Numbered from the stretch's first letter, positions 1-10,466 are shown. The stretch: 64,000 bases of DNA from Prochlorococcus sp. AG-363-M21 (GCA_003278305.1 QCFU01000001.1:124001-188000); one strand, 5' to 3'. The notes: generated by a model not told the origin, from the letters alone. Numbers and translations: made by a program.

Positions 1-100
1 GAGTCTCAATATCGGCGGCGGCTTGGCCAGCGATAGCGATCAATTCAGGGAAATCAAATATTCCTCCAGGAGCTCCAAACCCAGCATTTCTGGTTACCAC
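1..100 (-). CDS. Partial CDS, N-terminus of an unrecognised protein running off the left edge
   Basis: The reverse strand is open from a GTG at 100 to the window edge and encodes about 33 residues rich in Gly, Ala and Ile, including AGFGAPGGIFDFPEL. Third codon positions are mostly A or T, as in the neighbouring genes, which favours this strand over two overlapping open frames on the forward strand that would need G/C-rich third positions. No Shine-Dalgarno sequence is seen before the GTG, and the frame stays open further upstream without an ATG, so the start is uncertain. It is divergent from glgB. I do not recognise the family from so short a piece. Confidence 0.4.
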   Translation of the reverse strand, partial: MVTRNAGFGAPGGIFDFPELIAIAGQAAADIET

Positions 101-211
101 AATTTGTTTAAACCTAAAACAAGCAAAATTAATTATTTGTCCGCTTCTAAAAAAATAAACTAACAATATGGCACTTAATCATATAAGCTCCTTTTCCCTA
201 TTCATTTAATT

Positions 212-2530
212 ATGCCTACCAGTGTTGTCGTTGACTGGATGGTTAATGAAGGGCAGAAACTAGCTGCATGCAAGCATGACAATCCATTTGGGATATTAGG
301 TCCACAGCCTTTTGAGGGGAAATGGGTAATAAGAATATGGATGCCAGAAGCAGATCAAGTTGAATTAATTCATAAGAAAAAAGTTATAAAATTAACCAAC
401 CCAAACCACCCTTGGGTATTTGAAACATTGGTTGATAAGAATCCAGGCAATAATTACCAGGTCAAAGTGAAAAGAGGTGGAATAGAGCATCAACAATATG
501 ACCCTTGGTCTTTTCGGGATGAATGGATGGGTGAACTTGATAGACATTTATATTCGCAAGGCAATCATCATCATATTTGGCGCAAAATGGGCGCACACCT
601 TACAAAAAAAGAAGGTATTAAAGGGGTGATGTTCTGTTTATGGGCACCTAATGCACAAAGTGTTTCTGTTTTAGGAAATGTCAATTCATGGGATGGAAGA
701 CATCATCCTATGCAAAAGAGATTAGGAGGCATATGGGAGTTGTTTATACCAGAAGCCAAAGAAGGGATGTTATATAAATATGAAATCAGATCTGAAGAAG
801 GCCATTGTTATGAAAAGGCTGACCCTTATGGTTTCCAACATGAAGTCAGACCAAAGCAAAGTTCAATAGTTTCAAAATTAGATAATTTCAACTGGCATGA
901 TGAAAAATGGTTAAAGAAGAGAGCAAATAAAGATCCTTTAAATCAGCCAATTTCTGTTTATGAGATGCATCTAGGTAGTTGGATGCATGATTCGTCAGAC
1001 AATCCTTATATCGAAAAAGATGGTAGTAAAAGAGATCCTGTTCCAGCAGCTGATCTCAAGCCAAACTCAAGGCTTTTAACTTATAAAGAATTGTCCGAAA
1101 AGTTGATTCCTTATGTCAAACAAAGAGGGTTTACTCATATCGAATTGATGCCTATTTCCGAACATCCTTTTGATGGTTCATGGGGTTACCAAGTCACTGG
1201 ATGGTATGCACCAACAAGTAGATATGGCAGTCCAGATGAATTTAGGAACTTTGTAGATAAATGCCACTCAGCAGGAATAGGAGTGATACTTGACTGGGTT
1301 CCTGGTCATTTCCCTAAAGATAGCCATGGTCTGGCCTATTTTGATGGATCTCACCTTTATGAACATTCAGATCCAAGGATAGGAGAGCATAAAGAATGGG
1401 GAACCCTAATTTTTAATTACAGCAGAAATGAAGTAAGAAATTTTCTTGTTGCTAACTTAATCTTCTGGTTTGATCAATTTCATATAGACGGAATACGAGT
1501 TGATGCAGTTGCTTCAATGCTCTACAAAGATTATTTAAGACCAGAAGGAGAATGGATTCCAAACGAGGATGGTGGAAATGAAAATACAGAAGCTGTTAAA
1601 TTCCTACAACAAGCAAATCATGTGCTATTTGAAAATTATCCAGGTGTACTTTCGATAGCAGAAGAATCGACAACATGGTCAGGGGTTACAAGACCAACAG
1701 ATTCTGGAGGCCTGGGTTTTAACTTAAAATGGAATATGGGTTGGATGCATGACATGCTCGATTACTTTGCAATCGACCCATGGTTTAGACAGTTCCATCA
1801 AAATAACGTCACATTTTCAATTTGTTATAACTTCACAGAAAACTTCATGCTGGCATTAAGCCATGATGAAGTTGTTCACGGGAAAAGCCATCTCCTTCAC
1901 AAAATGCCAGGAGATGATTGGAGAAAATATGCAAACACAAGAGCTTTACTGGCCTATATGTGGACTCATCCTGGCAAAAAGACGATCTTCATGGGAATGG
2001 AGTTTGGTCAACGTCAAGAATGGAATGTATGGGACGACCTTCAATGGGAACTACTTGAATATCAACCTCATTTAGGTCTTCAGAGACTAACTGATGATTT
2101 GAACAAGCTTTACAGGTCTCAGCCAGCATTATGGAAAGAAGACTTCAATGAATATGGCTTCCAATGGATTGACTGTGATGACAATAAAAATTCAGTAATT
2201 AGTTTCATGAGAAGAGAACAAGAAACTGGCGAATGGCTTGTTATAGTGGCAAACTTTACGCCTGAAAGTCATCCAAACTACAGGATAGGAGTGCCGGTAG
2301 AAGGTTTCTATGAAGAAATCTTCAATACAGACTCAAAAAAGTATGGTGGATCAAATACAGGCAACCTAGGAGGGAAGTATTCAGAGAAATGGAATATTCA
2401 TGAATACGAAAATTCTCTTGATCTAACACTACCCCCATTAAGTGTTCTAGTTCTTAAGCATGCAAAGGATAAAGAAGCTGGGATTAAGGTATCTAAAACA
2501 AAAAAGACTTCTAAAAAGAAAAAGAAATGA
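212..2530 (+). CDS. glgB: 1,4-alpha-glucan (glycogen) branching enzyme
   Basis: This 772-residue cytoplasmic GH13 enzyme makes alpha-1,6 branches in glycogen by moving a cut alpha-1,4 chain. A CBM48-type N-terminal region precedes the (beta/alpha)8 catalytic barrel and a C-terminal beta domain. Catalytic residues are visible: nucleophile D431 in [10 protein letters not shown], acid/base E484 in LSIAEEST and D552 in [10 protein letters not shown]. Length fits the family. The C-terminus ends in an unusual lysine-rich tail (KKTSKKKKK) beyond the beta domain. The ATG at 212 is preceded by an A/T-rich leader without an obvious ribosome site. Glycogen is the night-time carbon reserve of cyanobacteria; malQ and zwf/opcA for using it are in the same window. 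Confidence 0.97.
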   Translation: MPTSVVVDWMVNEGQKLAACKHDNPFGILGPQPFEGKWVIRIWMPEADQVELIHKKKVIKLTNPNHPWVFETLVDKNPGNNYQVKVKRGGIEHQQYDPWSFRDEWMGELDRHLYSQGNHHHIWRKMGAHLTKKEGIKGVMFCLWAPNAQSVSVLGNVNSWDGRHHPMQKRLGGIWELFIPEAKEGMLYKYEIRSEEGHCYEKADPYGFQHEVRPKQSSIVSKLDNFNWHDEKWLKKRANKDPLNQPISVYEMHLGSWMHDSSDNPYIEKDGSKRDPVPAADLKPNSRLLTYKELSEKLIPYVKQRGFTHIELMPISEHPFDGSWGYQVTGWYAPTSRYGSPDEFRNFVDKCHSAGIGVILDWVPGHFPKDSHGLAYFDGSHLYEHSDPRIGEHKEWGTLIFNYSRNEVRNFLVANLIFWFDQFHIDGIRVDAVASMLYKDYLRPEGEWIPNEDGGNENTEAVKFLQQANHVLFENYPGVLSIAEESTTWSGVTRPTDSGGLGFNLKWNMGWMHDMLDYFAIDPWFRQFHQNNVTFSICYNFTENFMLALSHDEVVHGKSHLLHKMPGDDWRKYANTRALLAYMWTHPGKKTIFMGMEFGQRQEWNVWDDLQWELLEYQPHLGLQRLTDDLNKLYRSQPALWKEDFNEYGFQWIDCDDNKNSVISFMRREQETGEWLVIVANFTPESHPNYRIGVPVEGFYEEIFNTDSKKYGGSNTGNLGGKYSEKWNIHEYENSLDLTLPPLSVLVLKHAKDKEAGIKVSKTKKTSKKKKK

Positions 2531-2634
2531 ATTTTAAATTCCAAAAATGTTTGACTAAAAATATGTAGTAATTCAGTATTTGCAACTTTTAGAGTTCTCT
2601 CTCAAGTAAATTTTGCGGTTGATGATCATGATGT

Positions 2635-3690
2635 ATGACTGAATCACTACCTTTATTGCTGCGTGCAGCGCAAGGGCAATCTGTAGATAGACCTCCTGTT
2701 TGGATGATGCGTCAAGCAGGAAGGTATATGAAGGTTTATAGAGACCTGAGAGATAAGCACCCAAGTTTTAGAGAACGCTCTGAGAATCCAGATCTCTCTT
2801 ATGAAATATCCATGCAGCCTTTTAAAGCATTTAAGCCAGATGGAGTAATACTTTTTTCTGACATTCTCACACCATTACCTGGAATGGGAATTAATTTTGA
2901 CATCGTTGAAAGCAAAGGACCATTAATACAAGATCCAATTCGACAACTCAACCAAATCAATTCTCTAAAAGAACTTAACCCAAGAGAAAGCCTTTCATTT
3001 GTAGGAGAAGTTCTTGGCAGATTAAGAGAAAGCGTAAAAACCGAAGCAACAGTATTGGGTTTTGTAGGTGCGCCTTGGACATTAGCGGCATATGTTGTTG
3101 AAGGGAAAAGTAGTAAGAACTATGCCGTGATAAAGGCGATGGCTTTTCAAGAGCCAGAACTACTTCATAAGTTGCTTGATCATTTTGCTTTATCAATCGC
3201 TAATTACCTTAAATACCAAATAGAATCAGGTGCTCAAGTTGTACAGATTTTTGATTCATGGGCAGGACAATTAAGTCCTATTGACTATGATGCTTTTGCA
3301 GCTCCTTACCAAAAAAAGGTAGTAGATATTGTCAAAGCTTCTCATCCAGATACACCAATTATCCTTTACATTTCTGGGAGTTCTGGAGTCCTAGAAAGAA
3401 TGGCTAGTACAGGTGTTGATATAGTCTCACTAGATTGGACGGTAGATATGGCAGATGGTTGCAAAAGGTTGCCTCAATCAATAGGAATACAAGGGAATGT
3501 TGATCCAGGACTTTTATTTGGTAATGAAGAAGGTATAACAAGGAGGATTGTTGATACAGTATTAAAAGCCAAGGGTCGTAAACATATTCTTAATCTTGGT
3601 CATGGAATACTTCCTGGAACACCCGAAGACAATGCAAAAGTTTTCTTTGAAGCAGGTAAAAATATCAATGAACTAATAGAAAAAAATTGA
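2635..3690 (+). CDS. hemE: Uroporphyrinogen-III decarboxylase
   Basis: The protein has 351 residues, the usual length of HemE. It removes four carboxyl groups from uroporphyrinogen III to give coproporphyrinogen III, on the shared route to heme and chlorophyll. Seen motifs are the substrate-binding [13 protein letters not shown] near residues 20-32 with two conserved arginines, the [14 protein letters not shown] segment with the catalytic aspartate, and a C-terminal [13 protein letters not shown]. The ATG at 2635 is chosen because the next motif begins only about 20 residues later. The following epimerase-like gene starts inside the hemE stop (TTGA), so the two are probably translationally coupled. 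Confidence 0.97.
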   Translation: MTESLPLLLRAAQGQSVDRPPVWMMRQAGRYMKVYRDLRDKHPSFRERSENPDLSYEISMQPFKAFKPDGVILFSDILTPLPGMGINFDIVESKGPLIQDPIRQLNQINSLKELNPRESLSFVGEVLGRLRESVKTEATVLGFVGAPWTLAAYVVEGKSSKNYAVIKAMAFQEPELLHKLLDHFALSIANYLKYQIESGAQVVQIFDSWAGQLSPIDYDAFAAPYQKKVVDIVKASHPDTPIILYISGSSGVLERMASTGVDIVSLDWTVDMADGCKRLPQSIGIQGNVDPGLLFGNEEGITRRIVDTVLKAKGRKHILNLGHGILPGTPEDNAKVFFEAGKNINELIEKN

Positions 3691-4709
3691 AAAATAAAAA
3701 AGTACTTATTACAGGCGCAACAGGATGTGTCGGTCAATATACCTCTAAGTGGTTACTGGAGAATACAGATTATGAAATTCTTCTTTTATTTAGAGATATA
3801 AGCAAACTTAAAGCAATAAATCCACAAAATCCAAGAGTAAAACTTCTTATAGGTGATTTAAGGGAAGTAGATAAATATTCGAATGAAATATCCCAAGTTA
3901 CAGATGTAATACATACTGCTACTGCATGGGGCGATCCAGAAAGGGCACATCAAGTAAATATAATTGCTGTCAAAAAATTAATTTCACTAATAAACCCAAT
4001 GATCCTAAATAGATTTATCTACTTCTCAACAGCGAGTGTGTTAGATGAAAAACTCGAACCACTTTTAGAAGCAAAGACGTTTGGCACAGAATATATTCGA
4101 ACAAAGGCGCATTGCTTAGAAGATTTAGAGAAGCACCCACTAGCAAAAAACATTATCGCAGTATTCCCAACCTTGGTTTTCGGAGGAAGTTTCAATGAAC
4201 GATCTACCTTCCCAATGAGTTATTTGACCGAGGGTTTAAAAGAAGCAATTAATTGGCTTTGGCTTGCAAGATGGTTCAAAGTGGATTCCAAGTTTCATTT
4301 TATTCATGCTTTAGATATAGCTTTTATGTGTGGGAAATTGCTTGAATCAAAGAATCTACCAAATATTGAAACTAACTCAGAAAGCCTGCAAAAGCTCGTT
4401 TTTGGACAACCGCCAATAACAATAAACCAGGCAATTACCACTCTTTTAAAGTGGAGAGGAATGAGAAAAACGCCTGGACTTCCTTTATGGAATTGGTTGA
4501 TTATGGTATTGATAAAAATACTTCCTATAAAAGTCAATCAATGGGACTTATTTAGTATTAGGAAAAAACACTTCACTCATGACCCATGTACTTCTCCAGA
4601 AACCTTCGGAGGCACGAGCCATGCAAAGACCCTTAATGAAATTCTTTTAGATTCTGGTATACCTAGAGGGAAAAATTCTATAAAGAAGGTAAGATGTTAT
4701 CAGAGATAA
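3687..4709 (+). CDS. NAD(P)-dependent epimerase/dehydratase (extended SDR-like)
   Basis: A 340-residue Rossmann protein starting with [19 protein letters not shown], the TGxxGxxG dinucleotide-binding motif of extended short-chain dehydrogenases, at about residues 5-20. [11 protein letters not shown] segment at mid-protein matches the catalytic YxxxK only loosely, with Tyr, three residues and Lys (YIRTK). The C-terminal half is not typical of a named sugar epimerase, so the substrate is unknown. The start is a TTG overlapping the hemE stop by four bases; no ATG lies before the Rossmann motif. It ends eight bases before petE, so hemE, this gene and petE may share a transcript, though petE usually also has its own promoter. 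Confidence 0.85.
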   Translation: MKNKKVLITGATGCVGQYTSKWLLENTDYEILLLFRDISKLKAINPQNPRVKLLIGDLREVDKYSNEISQVTDVIHTATAWGDPERAHQVNIIAVKKLISLINPMILNRFIYFSTASVLDEKLEPLLEAKTFGTEYIRTKAHCLEDLEKHPLAKNIIAVFPTLVFGGSFNERSTFPMSYLTEGLKEAINWLWLARWFKVDSKFHFIHALDIAFMCGKLLESKNLPNIETNSESLQKLVFGQPPITINQAITTLLKWRGMRKTPGLPLWNWLIMVLIKILPIKVNQWDLFSIRKKHFTHDPCTSPETFGGTSHAKTLNEILLDSGIPRGKNSIKKVRCYQR

Positions 4710-4716
4710 AAATCTA

Positions 4717-5076
4717 ATGATTAAGATCATCCGCTCACTATTTGCAGCAAGCTTTGCTTTATTACTAGTTCTTGCCTTTGGAGTGTCCTCAGCTCAGGCA
4801 AAAACAGTAGAGGTAAAGCTAGGAACAGATTCTGGAATGCTTGCATTTGAGCCAAGCACTGTAACAATTTCGGCTGGTGACTCAGTTAAGTTTGTAAACA
4901 ACAAACTAGCTCCACATAATGCTGTTTTTGAAGGTCATGACGAGTTAAGTCATCCAGACCTTGCTTTTGCTCCTGGCGAATCATGGTCTGAGACTTTCTC
5001 AGCAGCTGGCACATACGACTATTATTGCGAGCCTCATAGAGGAGCTGGGATGGTAGGTAAAGTCGTGGTCAACTAA
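4717..5076 (+). CDS. petE: Plastocyanin precursor
   Basis: This is a 119-residue type-1 copper protein carrying electrons from cytochrome b6f to photosystem I in the thylakoid lumen. Residues 1-28 form a Sec signal peptide ending SAQA; the mature chain is about 91 residues. All four copper ligands are present: H67 in APHNAVF, C104 and H107 in YYCEPH, and M112 in GAGM. The sequence [15 protein letters not shown] is characteristic of marine picocyanobacterial plastocyanin. A strong rho-independent terminator follows at 5098-5137, so the transcript ends here and the next gene is separate. Confidence 0.97.
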   Translation: MIKIIRSLFAASFALLLVLAFGVSSAQAKTVEVKLGTDSGMLAFEPSTVTISAGDSVKFVNNKLAPHNAVFEGHDELSHPDLAFAPGESWSETFSAAGTYDYYCEPHRGAGMVGKVVVN

Positions 5077-5097
5077 TAGACTTTATATTTAATCAAC

Positions 5098-5137
5098 AAA
5101 AGCTAAGGGGATCCTAATATCATCCTTAGCTTTTTTT
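5098..5137 (+). terminator. Rho-independent terminator of petE
   Basis: A stem of AAAGCTAAGG against CCTTAGCTTT encloses a short AT-rich loop and leads straight into a run of seven T. It lies 22 bases after the petE stop codon. This is the clearest intrinsic terminator in the window. Confidence 0.9.
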
Positions 5138-5178
5138 ATATCTTTTTCTAAATTCTCATATACTTTTGACAATCACAA

Positions 5179-5394
5179 ATGTCTCAGGAAACCTTATCTG
5201 ATTTTATTTTTTCTGTAGAACATAGTCGATTATTAAGGCAAGAAATAAGAAATTGCATAAACAATAAGATGATTATAGATCTGGCAGAAAAATATGGATT
5301 TAAAATAAATGATGAAGATTTGGAAGAAAGTTTAATGAAGGAAAAAGTTAAATCATGGTTTTCCAAGAGTAAAATCAGCCCAATCAAGAAATGA
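5179..5394 (+). CDS. Nif11-like small protein
   Basis: A 71-residue acidic-to-basic helical protein. The order of features (SxxTLSDFIFSV, then a hydrophobic/charged helix, then IIDLAEKYGFKINDEDLEE) matches the Nif11 family, whose members are leader regions of ribosomal peptides or stand-alone small proteins in cyanobacteria. I see no double-glycine cleavage site and no Cys/Ser/Thr-rich core after the domain; the C-terminus is instead basic (WFSKSKISPIKK). So it is more likely a stand-alone Nif11 protein than a prochlorosin-type precursor. It lies between the petE terminator and a promoter-like site for clpB. Function is unknown. Confidence 0.72.
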   Translation: MSQETLSDFIFSVEHSRLLRQEIRNCINNKMIIDLAEKYGFKINDEDLEESLMKEKVKSWFSKSKISPIKK

Positions 5395-5441
5395 TTTAGA
5401 CATCATTGATATTTTGTAGAAAAAACCGTACACATAGAGGT

Positions 5442-5470
5442 TTGCCGCACTTTATATATTCGGTTAATAC
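5442..5470 (+). promoter_or_regulatory. Candidate sigma-70-type promoter before the ClpB gene
   Basis: TTGCCG at 5442-5447 and TAATAC at 5465-5470 are separated by exactly 17 bases, close to the consensus -35 and -10 arrangement. It lies about 50 bases before the ATG at 5522 and downstream of the small Nif11-like gene, so it could drive the chaperone gene alone. This rests on sequence resemblance only. Confidence 0.4.
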
Positions 5471-5521
5471 ACTTAAAAAAAAAAGATAATTTCACATAAT
5501 TAGCAAAAGTAAGAAGCAATT

Positions 5522-8116
5522 ATGAATGAATTATCATCTAATCAATTTACAGAGCAAGCGTGGAGTGCAATTATTGACTCGCAAAAATATGCATCAGAAG
5601 CTTTTAATCAGAGTATAGAAACAGAGCATCTCTTATTATCTTTAATAAATAATAGTGATCTTTCACGAGAGATTCTTTCCAAATCAAACTGCTCGATTAC
5701 AAATTTAAGAGCTTCACTTAAAAAGTTTATTGACAATCAACCCAAATTAACTTCAAGGCCTGATTCAACTTTTTTAGGTAGGCACTTAAACAAGATCTTA
5801 GAATTATCCGCCTTACGAAAAGATCAGCTTCAAGACAAATTCATATCAGTAGAGCATCTTTTACAAGGTCTTCTTAAAGACGAAAGGTCCTGCAGGGATA
5901 TCCTTTTAAGAGAAGGCATCAATGAAGAAATCTTAAATTCAGTCATTATGGAAATTAGAGGCAATCAAAAAGTGACTGATCAAAACGCAGAAGGGAAATA
6001 TCAATCTTTAAAAAAATATGGGATCGATCTAACATCACAAGCAAGAGAAGGAAGACTCGATCCTGTTATAGGAAGAGATGATGAGATACGAAGAACTATA
6101 CAAATTTTAAGCCGGCGTACAAAAAACAATCCTGTATTAATAGGTGAGCCTGGTGTTGGGAAAACAGCAATAGTAGAAGGACTGGCTCAACGAATCGTAA
6201 ATGGGGACGTCCCCTCTGCATTGGAGAACCGTCAATTAATTTCTCTAGACATGGGGGCATTAATTGCAGGAGCAAAGTATAGAGGCGAGTTTGAAGAAAG
6301 ACTTAAAACTGTTTTGAAAGAAATAACTACCTCAAGTGGGCTGGTTGTCTTGTTTATAGATGAAATTCATACAGTCATTGGGGCAGGAGCATCAGGAGGT
6401 GCAATGGATGCAAGTAATCTCTTAAAACCAATGCTTGCAAGAGGCGAACTTAGATGTATTGGGGCAACAACAATAAACGAACATAGACTTCATTTTGAAA
6501 AAGACCCCGCACTTGAAAGAAGGTTCCAACAAGTTCTGATTAAACAACCAACAGTTCAGGATACAATCTCAATCCTTCGTGGTTTAAAAGAAAGATATGA
6601 AATACATCATGGTGTAAGAATTGCTGATAATGCTCTAGTAGCTGCAGCAACACTAAGTAATAGATATATTGCGGACAGGTTCCTACCAGATAAAGCAATA
6701 GATCTTGTAGATGAATCTGCTTCCAAATTAAAAATAGAAGTTACATCTAAACCTCAAGAAGTAGATGAAATAGATCGTAAAATAATTCAACTTCAAATGG
6801 AGAAACTATCACTTCAAAAAGAATCAGATCAAATAAGCAAAGATAGGTTGAAAAAGATAGAAACTGAGCTTAATGATTTAGTCAACCAGCAAGTTATTCT
6901 TACCAACCAATGGGAGAAAGAAAAATCTTCTCTTAAAGAGATTTCATCAATTAAAGAAGAAATTGAAAAAGTGCAATTAAGAATAGATCAAGCGAAAAGA
7001 AATTACGACCTTAACAAAGCTGCTGAATTAGAATTTGGGACTCTATCTATATTAAATAAAAGTCTTAAGGATAAGGAATTAAATCTAGTTAAAGAAATGG
7101 ACCGTAAGGAACAATCACTTCTTAAAGAAGAAGTTACTCAAAACGATATAGAAGAAGTTATTTCCAAATGGACTTCTATCCCTATTTCAAAGTTAGCTCA
7201 ATCAGAAATTGAAAAATTATTGAATTTAGAGCATCAACTCAATAAAAAAGTTATAGGTCAAAAAAAAGCAGTTAAATCAATATCAGAAGCCATACAAAGA
7301 TCCAGAACCGGATTAAGTGATCCAAACAAGCCTATTGCTTCATTTTTATTTTTAGGCCCTACAGGTGTTGGAAAAACAGAGTTAGCAAAACGCTTGGCAT
7401 TTGAATTATTCGATAGTCAGAAAGCACTTATTAGAATTGATATGTCAGAATATATGGAGAAACATTCTATTAGTCGTTTAATAGGAGCTCCTCCAGGCTA
7501 CATAGGTCATGAAGCTGGTGGACAACTTTCTGAAGCTGTTAGAAGAAGACCATATTCAGTAATCCTATTTGATGAAATAGAAAAAGCTCATTCTGAAATA
7601 TTCAATATAATGCTTCAAATACTTGATGAAGGTAGGTTAACAGATAGTCAAGGAAGGAGTATAAATTTCAAGAATACAATATTAATATTAACTAGTAATA
7701 TTGGAAGCAACTCGATCTTAGAGCATTCGATGAATAGACATAGAAAAATTGAAATAGAAAAAATAATAAATGAATCTATGAGTAATCATTTTAGACCAGA
7801 GTTTATAAATAGGCTTGATGAACGTATAATTTTCCAAAGTCTAAGTCAAGATGATATTAAATGTATTGTACGAATTCAACTTGAGAGAATAAAGGAAAGG
7901 GTTAGGGATAAAGACTTAAGTCTTAATATAAGTGAAAAGATTATAGTTTGGCTATCCAAAAATGGATATGACCCTAATTATGGCGCAAGACCTATAAAAA
8001 GATTAATACAGAATAATATCGAAACTGCTATTGCAAAAGCTATTTTAAATAATGAATTTATTAATAAAAAGGAAATTGAACTAGAGCTAAGAAATGATGA
8101 GGTTGTATGCAACTAA
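5522..8116 (+). CDS. clpB: ClpB-type AAA+ disaggregase (second ClpB)
   Basis: An 864-residue Hsp100 chaperone that unfolds aggregated proteins with ATP and DnaK. It has an N-terminal Clp_N domain (residues about 5-145), AAA domain 1 with Walker A GEPGVGKT at 208-215, a long coiled-coil middle domain rich in Lys/Glu (about 400-530) and AAA domain 2 with GPTGVGKT at 612-619. The D2 domain lacks the LGF/IGL loop that docks ClpP (present in ClpC at 34107), supporting a disaggregase rather than a protease partner. Its N-domain and middle domain diverge from the canonical ClpB, which suggests the paralogue usually called ClpB2. A candidate promoter is at 5442. Confidence 0.9.
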   Translation: MNELSSNQFTEQAWSAIIDSQKYASEAFNQSIETEHLLLSLINNSDLSREILSKSNCSITNLRASLKKFIDNQPKLTSRPDSTFLGRHLNKILELSALRKDQLQDKFISVEHLLQGLLKDERSCRDILLREGINEEILNSVIMEIRGNQKVTDQNAEGKYQSLKKYGIDLTSQAREGRLDPVIGRDDEIRRTIQILSRRTKNNPVLIGEPGVGKTAIVEGLAQRIVNGDVPSALENRQLISLDMGALIAGAKYRGEFEERLKTVLKEITTSSGLVVLFIDEIHTVIGAGASGGAMDASNLLKPMLARGELRCIGATTINEHRLHFEKDPALERRFQQVLIKQPTVQDTISILRGLKERYEIHHGVRIADNALVAAATLSNRYIADRFLPDKAIDLVDESASKLKIEVTSKPQEVDEIDRKIIQLQMEKLSLQKESDQISKDRLKKIETELNDLVNQQVILTNQWEKEKSSLKEISSIKEEIEKVQLRIDQAKRNYDLNKAAELEFGTLSILNKSLKDKELNLVKEMDRKEQSLLKEEVTQNDIEEVISKWTSIPISKLAQSEIEKLLNLEHQLNKKVIGQKKAVKSISEAIQRSRTGLSDPNKPIASFLFLGPTGVGKTELAKRLAFELFDSQKALIRIDMSEYMEKHSISRLIGAPPGYIGHEAGGQLSEAVRRRPYSVILFDEIEKAHSEIFNIMLQILDEGRLTDSQGRSINFKNTILILTSNIGSNSILEHSMNRHRKIEIEKIINESMSNHFRPEFINRLDERIIFQSLSQDDIKCIVRIQLERIKERVRDKDLSLNISEKIIVWLSKNGYDPNYGARPIKRLIQNNIETAIAKAILNNEFINKKEIELELRNDEVVCN

Positions 8117-8148
8117 TTAAATATTTATTAAGTCCTCCAAGATGAATA

Positions 8149-8922
8149 TTATGAAGGCAATGTGTCTAAGCTAAAACGATATCCTTGTTGCCTAACTGTT
8201 GTAATACCTCCCCCATCGCCCAAGCCAGCTTGCTCTAATTTCCTTCTAAGAGTAAGCACCTGAGTATCTACAGATCTAGGACCTCCACTAAAGGGTGGCC
8301 AAGCCATCCTTAAAAGCTCATGCCTACTTCTAACCATTCCTGGGGGCATAAGCAAAGCACAAAGCAATGCAAATTCTCTTGGACTCAATTCAACAGGCTT
8401 TTCTCTTAAAGTTACTTGTCTAAGCAATAAATGAACCTCAAGAGGGCCTACAGAAACTCTTTCTTGAAGACCTACACGGCCTCTCTTTAATAATGTCCTA
8501 CATCTTGCAGCTAATTCCTCTAAGCCAAATGGCTTTCTAAGAACATCATCAGCGCCGTCATCCAAAAGAGCTACTAAAGGCTCTACTCCCGCTCTTGCAG
8601 TAAGAATTATTACTGGACACCCCAATTGCTGCGATAAATTTAAGGCTGAGGATTTCTCAAGCATTTCAGCGCTAACAAGCAAATCTGGAGATTGATCTCT
8701 ACACAAATCAATTGCAGCCTCTGAAGAACCTACTGCTGCTGCAAGATGTCCATCTTGTCTGAGTCTTTGTACAAGAACAGTACGCAGAGTTGGATGAGGC
8801 TCCACTACAAGCACTTTCGAAGGGCTTTCCGTAGTGGATTGAAGAGAAAACTCACTAGACAGGGCCTGAGAGCCTTGATCATTTGATAAAAGGTCTGAAG
8901 TTGATGTCACAGGCCAGTGCAA
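8149..8922 (-). CDS. OmpR-family response regulator with a degenerate receiver
   Basis: A 257-residue protein with a 35-residue Ser-rich N-terminal extension, a receiver-like domain (about 36-145) and a winged-helix DNA-binding domain (about 155-255, with SPREFALLCALL and TVRQQGYRF). The receiver keeps T108 and K130 (LRKPFG) but the acidic pair is E41-P42 and the position of the phospho-accepting aspartate is alanine (A85 in PDLLVSAEML). Phosphorylation by a kinase is therefore unlikely, and activity may depend on protein level, redox state or dimer contacts. It resembles the atypical, phosphorylation-independent regulators known from cyanobacteria such as NblR, but I cannot assign it to one. 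It converges with clpB and is divergent from the small gene at 8987. Confidence 0.88.
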   Translation of the reverse strand: MHWPVTSTSDLLSNDQGSQALSSEFSLQSTTESPSKVLVVEPHPTLRTVLVQRLRQDGHLAAAVGSSEAAIDLCRDQSPDLLVSAEMLEKSSALNLSQQLGCPVIILTARAGVEPLVALLDDGADDVLRKPFGLEELAARCRTLLKRGRVGLQERVSVGPLEVHLLLRQVTLREKPVELSPREFALLCALLMPPGMVRSRHELLRMAWPPFSGGPRSVDTQVLTLRRKLEQAGLGDGGGITTVRQQGYRFSLDTLPS

Positions 8923-8948
8923 AGCTCCTATAAAATAACTAATTCAGT

Positions 8949-8973
8949 GGCTAGATGTAAAAAATACCTAGCC
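8949..8973. promoter_or_regulatory. Small hairpin in the divergent intergenic region
   Basis: GGCTAG at 8949-8954 and CTAGCC at 8968-8973 form a perfect 6-bp inverted repeat around a 13-base A-rich loop. It lies 13 bases before the start of the rightward gene and 26 bases before the start of the leftward response regulator. It could be an operator or a leader hairpin; six base pairs can also arise by chance. Confidence 0.3.
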
Positions 8974-8986
8974 TTCTTCGCAGATC

Positions 8987-9259
8987 ATGACATCACAATC
9001 TTTTGAAGATCCAGAAGCAATAAAGCACTTCCAGTCTGCATGTGATGCATGCCAACAACTTATCAGCAGATACCATACCCCATCAGAGGCAAGGCTTTAT
9101 GTAGATGGGTATCTACATGCTTTAAGGAAAGTTAATCGATTAAGTCCAAAAGACCAAGAAAAGTTAGAAACGCTTCTTCATAGATGGATACTTGACCCAT
9201 CAAGCTTTATAGGGCCTAATGGTGATCTGAATGATCTTTTCTACAAAAAGGGACAATAA
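8987..9259 (+). CDS. Conserved small cyanobacterial protein (DUF6761-like)
   Basis: A 90-residue soluble, mostly helical protein with no signal peptide or membrane segment. Sequence blocks such as ARLYVDGYLHALRK and a C-terminal WILDPSSFIGPNGD look like a family of small proteins restricted to cyanobacteria; the family name is from memory and less certain than the gene itself. It is transcribed away from the atypical response regulator and converges on the Grx4 gene with a 12-base gap. No function can be given. Confidence 0.8.
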   Translation: MTSQSFEDPEAIKHFQSACDACQQLISRYHTPSEARLYVDGYLHALRKVNRLSPKDQEKLETLLHRWILDPSSFIGPNGDLNDLFYKKGQ

Positions 9260-9271
9260 TACAGTCAAGTC

Positions 9272-9595
9272 CTATGAAGCTAAAGCGATTTCTATTTTTT
9301 CTTTCAGTTCTCCTGAATTATACATTTCAATCAAAATGTCAGATCCGCCAAGGAACTCGCCTTTTAAATAAACCTGAGGAATAGTTGGCCAATCAGAGAA
9401 TTCTTTAATGCCCTCTCTAACTTCCATATCAGATAAAACATCAAAAGTTTCAAAGCCAACACCTAATGCATTAAGAATCTGTACAACATTGTTAGAGAAA
9501 CCGCATTGGGGCATCAATTTGTTTCCTTTCATGAAAACCATAACTGAATTAGATTTAATCAAAGATTCAATTTTTTCTCGTGTTTCTTGGTTCAT
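9272..9595 (-). CDS. grxD: Monothiol glutaredoxin Grx4
   Basis: A 107-residue class II glutaredoxin with the CGFS active site at C31-S34 (MPQCGFSNN), a WPTIPQVYLKGEF glutathione-binding loop with cis-proline, and the GGSDIL motif. Such proteins bind a glutathione-ligated [2Fe-2S] cluster as dimers or with BolA, delivering or sensing iron-sulfur clusters. The BolA gene lies immediately upstream on the same strand, 20 bases away with the later BolA start unaffected, so the two partners form an operon. Length and motifs are complete. Confidence 0.96.
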   Translation of the reverse strand: MNQETREKIESLIKSNSVMVFMKGNKLMPQCGFSNNVVQILNALGVGFETFDVLSDMEVREGIKEFSDWPTIPQVYLKGEFLGGSDILIEMYNSGELKEKIEIALAS

Positions 9596-9615
9596 GATCT
9601 AAAAAATAAATTGAA

Positions 9616-9846
9616 TTAAGGAGTAGATGTATTTAAGGCCAAAGCATGAATTGCTTCACTTGCTAATTCATTCTTTAAGGCCTTATATACCAGTTGGTGT
9701 TGCTTCACTCTAGACAATCCTGAAAATGATTGCGAAATGACATTTACTTGTAAATGATCTCCACCACCAGTCATATCCTCAACTGTAACTTCAGCATCAG
9801 GAATAACCTGTTTAATTGAAGTAATTACTTTTTTAAACCCAGACAT
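9616..9846 (-). CDS. bolA: BolA family protein
   Basis: A BolA-like protein of about 76 residues with the family core [15 protein letters not shown] and [12 protein letters not shown], including the conserved His in the second block. BolA pairs with monothiol glutaredoxin to hold a [2Fe-2S] cluster in iron regulation. The start at 9846 ([11 protein letters not shown]) matches where other family members begin; an in-frame ATG at 9882 would add 12 residues that have no counterpart that I recognise. It is followed by grxD 20 bases downstream, an arrangement found in many cyanobacteria. Confidence 0.92.
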   Translation of the reverse strand: MSGFKKVITSIKQVIPDAEVTVEDMTGGGDHLQVNVISQSFSGLSRVKQHQLVYKALKNELASEAIHALALNTSTP

Positions 9847-9907
9847 AAATGATGAACCTGTTGCTGTTAGTAAAACTTTCAAAATCGCTTACTCAAAAGT
9901 AAATCTA

Positions 9908-10432
9908 TTATTTTTTTCCGCCTCTGTAAGGTATGTTGACAAATCCTAAATCAATCAGCTCTTGATAAGCCTTCTGCCCTTCCTCCTTTGCTGGAGTCAT
10001 TATTCTTAAAGCTTCAACTAAATATTTAACACCTGTACCTGATTCTTTTTTCTTCCGATAAACAGAAGCAAGTCTTAAATTTGACTTGGCCAATGATTTA
10101 AACGCCTTTCTAGTATTTGCATTCATTTCTCTAGGTATCCGAGCATCTATCCCTTTGAAGGAAGAAGCAATATCTCCATAAAAGACTATTAGAGCATTAG
10201 CCATCTTTCTTGCATTAAGAAATTCCTCTATAGCTTTATCTAAATCATTCCTCAAAAAATATTCATCGCCCTTTTTTAGGTAGTATTCAACCCTCATTAA
10301 ATTGAAACCTTCAGTTTCGCTAGCCAAGACTTTGTAACTTGAAGAAGCATTTTCTTGAGAAAAAGTAGGTATAGAAGGGAAAACAAGGCCTACTGCCAAT
10401 GCCGAGGCTGCTATAGACAGACGGAATTTCAT
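9908..10432 (-). CDS. Secreted TPR-like protein of unknown function
   Basis: A protein of about 174 residues. A signal peptide (MKFRLSIAASALAVGLVFP) is followed by a helical region in which residues about 55-75 (YYLKKGDEYFLRNDLDKAIEE) and a later stretch with LVEALRI look like degenerate tetratricopeptide repeats. The C-terminus is short and basic (YRGGKK). It is probably periplasmic or thylakoid-lumenal. I chose the ATG at 10432; another in-frame ATG at 10441 adds three residues. It sits between plsC and bolA on the same strand with short gaps, likely one transcription unit. TPR proteins usually act as assembly scaffolds, but no partner is visible. Confidence 0.8.
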   Translation of the reverse strand: MKFRLSIAASALAVGLVFPSIPTFSQENASSSYKVLASETEGFNLMRVEYYLKKGDEYFLRNDLDKAIEEFLNARKMANALIVFYGDIASSFKGIDARIPREMNANTRKAFKSLAKSNLRLASVYRKKKESGTGVKYLVEALRIMTPAKEEGQKAYQELIDLGFVNIPYRGGKK

Positions 10433-10466
10433 ATAATGCAAAAAAATTACTTTAACTTATGAAAGT

